NCBI GenBank assembly: GCA_029776225.1
Contig: JAKOTR010000032.1
Coordinates: 101,008 to 165,007 of the forward strand
DNA: 64,000 nucleotides
Source of the DNA: Acidobacteriota bacterium
GTDB taxonomy: Bacteria > Acidobacteriota > Terriglobia > Bryobacterales > Bryobacteraceae
Direction: 5' to 3'
Below are positions 61,812 through 64,000 of this stretch, piece after piece. Under the pieces are notes generated by a model. The model was not told where the DNA came from. It saw only the letters and a list, made by a program, of their open reading frames with translations, and searched no databases. Within the stretch, counting starts at the first letter, position 1; the number at the start of each line of letters is the position of its first letter. The position numbers and the translations under genes were made by a program.

Positions 61812-61903
61812 GTTACCTCATTGGTGCGAACGGCCCCGCCCCGTTCCGGGCAGCGCCTCCCACTGAAGTTGTGCGGATAAACTAAACATTCTACACGAAA
61901 CGG

Positions 61904-62332
61904 CTAGACGACGTCCACTCCCATCGACTTGGCCGTCCCCTTCACGGACCGGATGGCCGCCTCCAGCGTAAAGCAGTTCAGGTCGGCCATCTTGATTTTC
62001 GCGATCTCCTCGATCTGCTTCTCCGTGATCTTGCCGACTTTCACCTTGTTCGACTCCGCCGACCCCTTGGCCAGGCTGACCGCACGCTTGATGAGCACCG
62101 GCACCGGCGGCGTCTTGGTGATGAAGGTGAAAGACCGGTCCGCATAGATCGAGATCACCACCGGGATGATCAGGCCCTCCTGGTCCTTGCCGGAGGTCTT
62201 GGCGTTGAACGCCTTGCAGAACTCCATGATGTTGACGCCCTGCGGGCCCAACGCCGTGCCAACCGGGGGAGCAGGCGTCGCTTTCCCTGCCGGAATTTGC
62301 AGCTTCACTTGCGCAACAAGTTTCTTTGCCAT
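61904..62332 (-). CDS. rplK: 50S ribosomal protein L11
   Basis: A 142-residue protein of the GTPase-associated centre. [20 protein letters not shown] at the N-terminus and the flexible [19 protein letters not shown] are classic; the C-terminal rRNA-binding domain ends in [13 protein letters not shown]. The ATG at 62332 was chosen from family similarity; the longer frame upstream is not L11. It follows nusG by 79 bp. Confidence 0.97.
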   Translation of the reverse strand: MAKKLVAQVKLQIPAGKATPAPPVGTALGPQGVNIMEFCKAFNAKTSGKDQEGLIIPVVISIYADRSFTFITKTPPVPVLIKRAVSLAKGSAESNKVKVGKITEKQIEEIAKIKMADLNCFTLEAAIRSVKGTAKSMGVDVV

Positions 62333-62411
62333 ACGTAAACCTCGAACGGGAAACGCGGAGCGCCGGAACTGCCCGCCCACGCTCTACGGTCCGAGTTCCG
62401 CGATCCTTCGA

Positions 62412-63101
62412 TCAGACTTTCTCTACCTGCCCGAATTCCAGTTCCACCGGAGTGGCGCGCCCGAAAATCGTCACCAGCACGCGAAGCGTGTTGCGTTCCG
62501 TGTTGACTTCGTCCACCTTACCCGAAAAGTTGCTGAACGGGCCGTCGTTGATCCGCACCGTCTCGCCCTTTTCGAACGTCTGCTTGGGACGGGGCCGCTC
62601 GGCCGAAGTGGCCTGACGGTACAGGATTTCGTTCACCTCGGTGGCGCTCAGCGGCACCGGGGTGGTCCCGCCGCCGACAAACCCGGTCACCCGCGGCGTC
62701 GATTTCACCGCGTGCCACAGGTCGTCGTTCATGTCCATCTCTACCAGAACGTAGCCCGGGTACATCAGCCGCTTGCTGGTGACCTTTTTGCCCTGCCGGA
62801 CTTCCACGACCTCTTCGGTGGGTATCAGAATCTGCCCAATCCGGTCGGCGAATCCGAAAGCCTGCGCGCGGCTGCGGAGGGATTCCGCCACTTTGTGCTC
62901 AAATCCCGAATAGGTGTGGATAATGAACCACTTCTTCGAGGGATCCTGCTCGATCTGCGGCGGCGTGGCTTCTGCCTGCTCGCCGGAGTCGCCTGCTGCA
63001 TCCTCGGTGCTGTCAGACTGCAAAGAGGATTCCTCCGGCTCCTGAGTCAAGCCGTTCTCCTCCTCTTCCTGCTCCGGGTTGGCTTTCCATTCTTCCGCCA
63101 T
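62412..63101 (-). CDS. nusG: Transcription termination/antitermination protein NusG, with acidic N-terminal extension
   Basis: A 229-residue elongation factor. The NGN domain starts at [20 protein letters not shown] near residue 56 and the C-terminal KOW domain lies around [20 protein letters not shown]. The first 55 residues are an acidic, probably disordered extension (for example [17 protein letters not shown]) not found in E. coli NusG. AGGGTGG before the ATG supports this long form. It follows secE by 14 bp. Confidence 0.94.
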   Translation of the reverse strand: MAEEWKANPEQEEEENGLTQEPEESSLQSDSTEDAAGDSGEQAEATPPQIEQDPSKKWFIIHTYSGFEHKVAESLRSRAQAFGFADRIGQILIPTEEVVEVRQGKKVTSKRLMYPGYVLVEMDMNDDLWHAVKSTPRVTGFVGGGTTPVPLSATEVNEILYRQATSAERPRPKQTFEKGETVRINDGPFSNFSGKVDEVNTERNTLRVLVTIFGRATPVELEFGQVEKV

Positions 63102-63115
63102 ACGGCACCACCCTG

Positions 63116-63349
63116 CTAATTGGTGAAAACTCTAAAAAGCCTGCTTATCGCTCTCGTGAATACAGTGTCGATGACCGCGAAGTATGCAGCGAAGGCGAAA
63201 ACCGTCACAACCACGATCGCGGTAGTCGCTTGGACCTGCTTGCGTGTCGGCCAGGTGACGCGACGCATCTCCATCTGCAATTCCTGCACGTAGTCTTTTA
63301 CTCTTACCGGCCACCGCCGGATTCTCTCGACTAACGAATTGCCTTCCAT
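63116..63349 (-). CDS. secE: Preprotein translocase subunit SecE
   Basis: A 77-residue, single-helix subunit of the SecYEG translocon. The cytoplasmic amphipathic part contains [17 protein letters not shown], the SecE signature, and the membrane helix follows ([20 protein letters not shown]). This short form is usual outside enterobacteria. It lies between tRNA-Trp and nusG. Confidence 0.93.
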   Translation of the reverse strand: MEGNSLVERIRRWPVRVKDYVQELQMEMRRVTWPTRKQVQATTAIVVVTVFAFAAYFAVIDTVFTRAISRLFRVFTN

Positions 63350-63440
63350 TGTTACACCCTGCCGCTTGTCACCGGCATCGCTGGTACATTTACGGGAACC
63401 CTTCTCGTCGGATTCCTGGGAATGGTCCGGAAGCCCTGGT

Positions 63441-63515
63441 TGGCAGGGGCGGAGGGATTCGAACCCCCACTCGCGGTTTTGGAGACCGCTGGTCTACCGT
63501 TAAACCTACGCCCCT
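63441..63515 (-). tRNA. tRNA-Trp (CCA anticodon)
   Basis: The 75-nt minus-strand sequence folds as a cloverleaf: acceptor AGGGGCG pairs with CGCCCCT, the anticodon arm is GCGGT-CTCCAAA-ACCGC with anticodon CCA, and the T arm carries GTTCGAATC. The 3' CCA is encoded. Its place between rpmG and secE is common (tRNA-Trp/secE/nusG). Confidence 0.95.
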
Positions 63516-63637
63516 GCATGGGTCGTATCGCTTCGGCCACCACGGCAGTCGAATTCACCCTGACTGCCAGTGACTCCCTGTAGTGTACCTGATCTTCTTT
63601 AATTTTACCGTGGGCCGGTCTTAAATTCCGCTCCGGC

Positions 63638-63790
63638 CTACTTGATCTCCCTGTGCGGTTGGTGCTTCCGGCAGAAGGGGCAGAACTTTTTCAGTTCCAG
63701 CCGCTCAGGCGTCGTCTTCTTGTTTTTCGTCGAAGTGTAGTTCCGCCGCTTGCACTCGGTGCACTGGAAGGTGATCATTTCTCGTGGCAT
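63638..63790 (-). CDS. rpmG: 50S ribosomal protein L33 (zinc-binding form)
   Basis: A 50-residue protein beginning [18 protein letters not shown] and ending [10 protein letters not shown]. It has four cysteines in two CxxC pairs (CTEC and CPFC), the zinc-containing form of L33, so it would be sensitive to zinc supply. It lies 15 bp after tuf and before tRNA-Trp, the usual arrangement. Confidence 0.93.
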   Translation of the reverse strand: MPREMITFQCTECKRRNYTSTKNKKTTPERLELKKFCPFCRKHQPHREIK

Positions 63791-63805
63791 TCAGCTCTCA
63801 CCCGC

Positions 63806-64000
63806 CTATTCCAAGATCTCGGTCACCGTGCCGGCGCCGACCGTACGGCCGCCTTCGCGGATCGCAAACCGCAGCCCCTTGTCCATGGCCACCGGCGTGA
63901 TCAGCTCCACTTCCAGCTCCACGTTGTCGCCCGGCATCACCATCTCCACGCCTTCCGGCAGATACGTCACACCGGTCACGTCCGTCGTCCGGAAGTAGAA
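63806..64000 (-). CDS. tuf: Elongation factor Tu (C-terminal part, cut by window edge)
   Basis: Only the last 64 residues are in the window. [20 protein letters not shown], then [20 protein letters not shown] and [20 protein letters not shown] are the end of EF-Tu domain 3, including the tRNA- and kirromycin-contacting GGRTVGAG. It stands at the head of the cluster in this window, 15 bp before rpmG. Confidence 0.96.
   Translation of the reverse strand, partial: FYFRTTDVTGVTYLPEGVEMVMPGDNVELEVELITPVAMDKGLRFAIREGGRTVGAGTVTEILE

Overview
The window is high-GC chromosomal DNA from a diderm bacterium, most likely an Acidobacteriota member of the Solibacter/Bryobacter group. That placement is inferred from gene content: secreted DUF1080 and twin-arginine Gfo/Idh proteins, a conserved alpha/beta/gamma/delta 2-oxoacid:ferredoxin oxidoreductase, a meso-diaminopimelate type MurE, and a cysteine-rich insertion in RpoB. 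No phage, insertion sequence, CRISPR array or defence island is visible. Nearly all DNA is coding, and most of it is housekeeping.

Layout. 1-1628: the 5' end of an L-ribulokinase-like gene and a fucose/arabinose-type isomerase, with a LacI-family-type operator in front. 1788-11795: a flippase-like membrane protein, a beta-oxidation pair (fadN-fadA type), a PHP phosphoesterase, a YgfZ-like folate protein with a small membrane protein, a divergent metallo-beta-lactamase hydrolase with a DegT aminotransferase, and a TIM-barrel isomerase. 11817-14437: an AlaX-like alanyl-tRNA editing protein, a solitary nuoA and a solitary fliM.

14448-30907: a full division/cell wall (dcw) cluster on the minus strand, in the order mraZ-rsmH-ftsL-ftsI-murE-murF-mraY-murD-ftsW-murG-murC-ftsQ-ftsA-ftsZ. 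Four-base ATGA overlaps and tiny gaps indicate one long, translationally coupled operon. A consensus sigma-70 promoter and a run of four TGG repeats at a 10-11 bp spacing (MraZ-box-like) lie in front of mraZ. murB and ddl are not in the cluster.

31196-34050: korDABC, a four-subunit 2-oxoglutarate-type ferredoxin oxidoreductase, divergent from mraZ. 34057-43270: an assortment including a YbaK-type deacylase, two half-size DMT transporters, a secreted BNR-repeat protein, two unrecognised genes, acetyl-CoA synthetase, a PhzF-like protein, a secreted peroxiredoxin, a degenerate receiver protein behind a sigma-54-type promoter, and a YheT-type hydrolase in frame with a small zinc-finger-like ORF. 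43320-47281: a sugar-related cluster (DUF1080 lipoprotein, Tat-exported Gfo/Idh/MocA oxidoreductase, VCBS/FG-GAP protein). 47288-50669: a secreted metallo-beta-lactamase protein and a secreted protein with phage-fibre-like motifs.

50996-64000: the transcription/translation cluster on the minus strand, tuf-rpmG-tRNA-Trp-secE-nusG-rplK-rplA-rplJ-rplL-rpoB-rpoC. rpoBC has its own apparent promoter, located after an attenuator-like hairpin, followed by a leader of about 350 nt that holds several strong hairpins. A factor-independent terminator follows rpoC.

The observations most worth following are the RpoB zinc-ribbon insertion, the structured rpoBC leader, the nested hairpin at 41307-41396, and the sigma-54-promoted receiver that has lost its phospho-acceptor aspartate. 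I did not find a convincing new multi-gene system.
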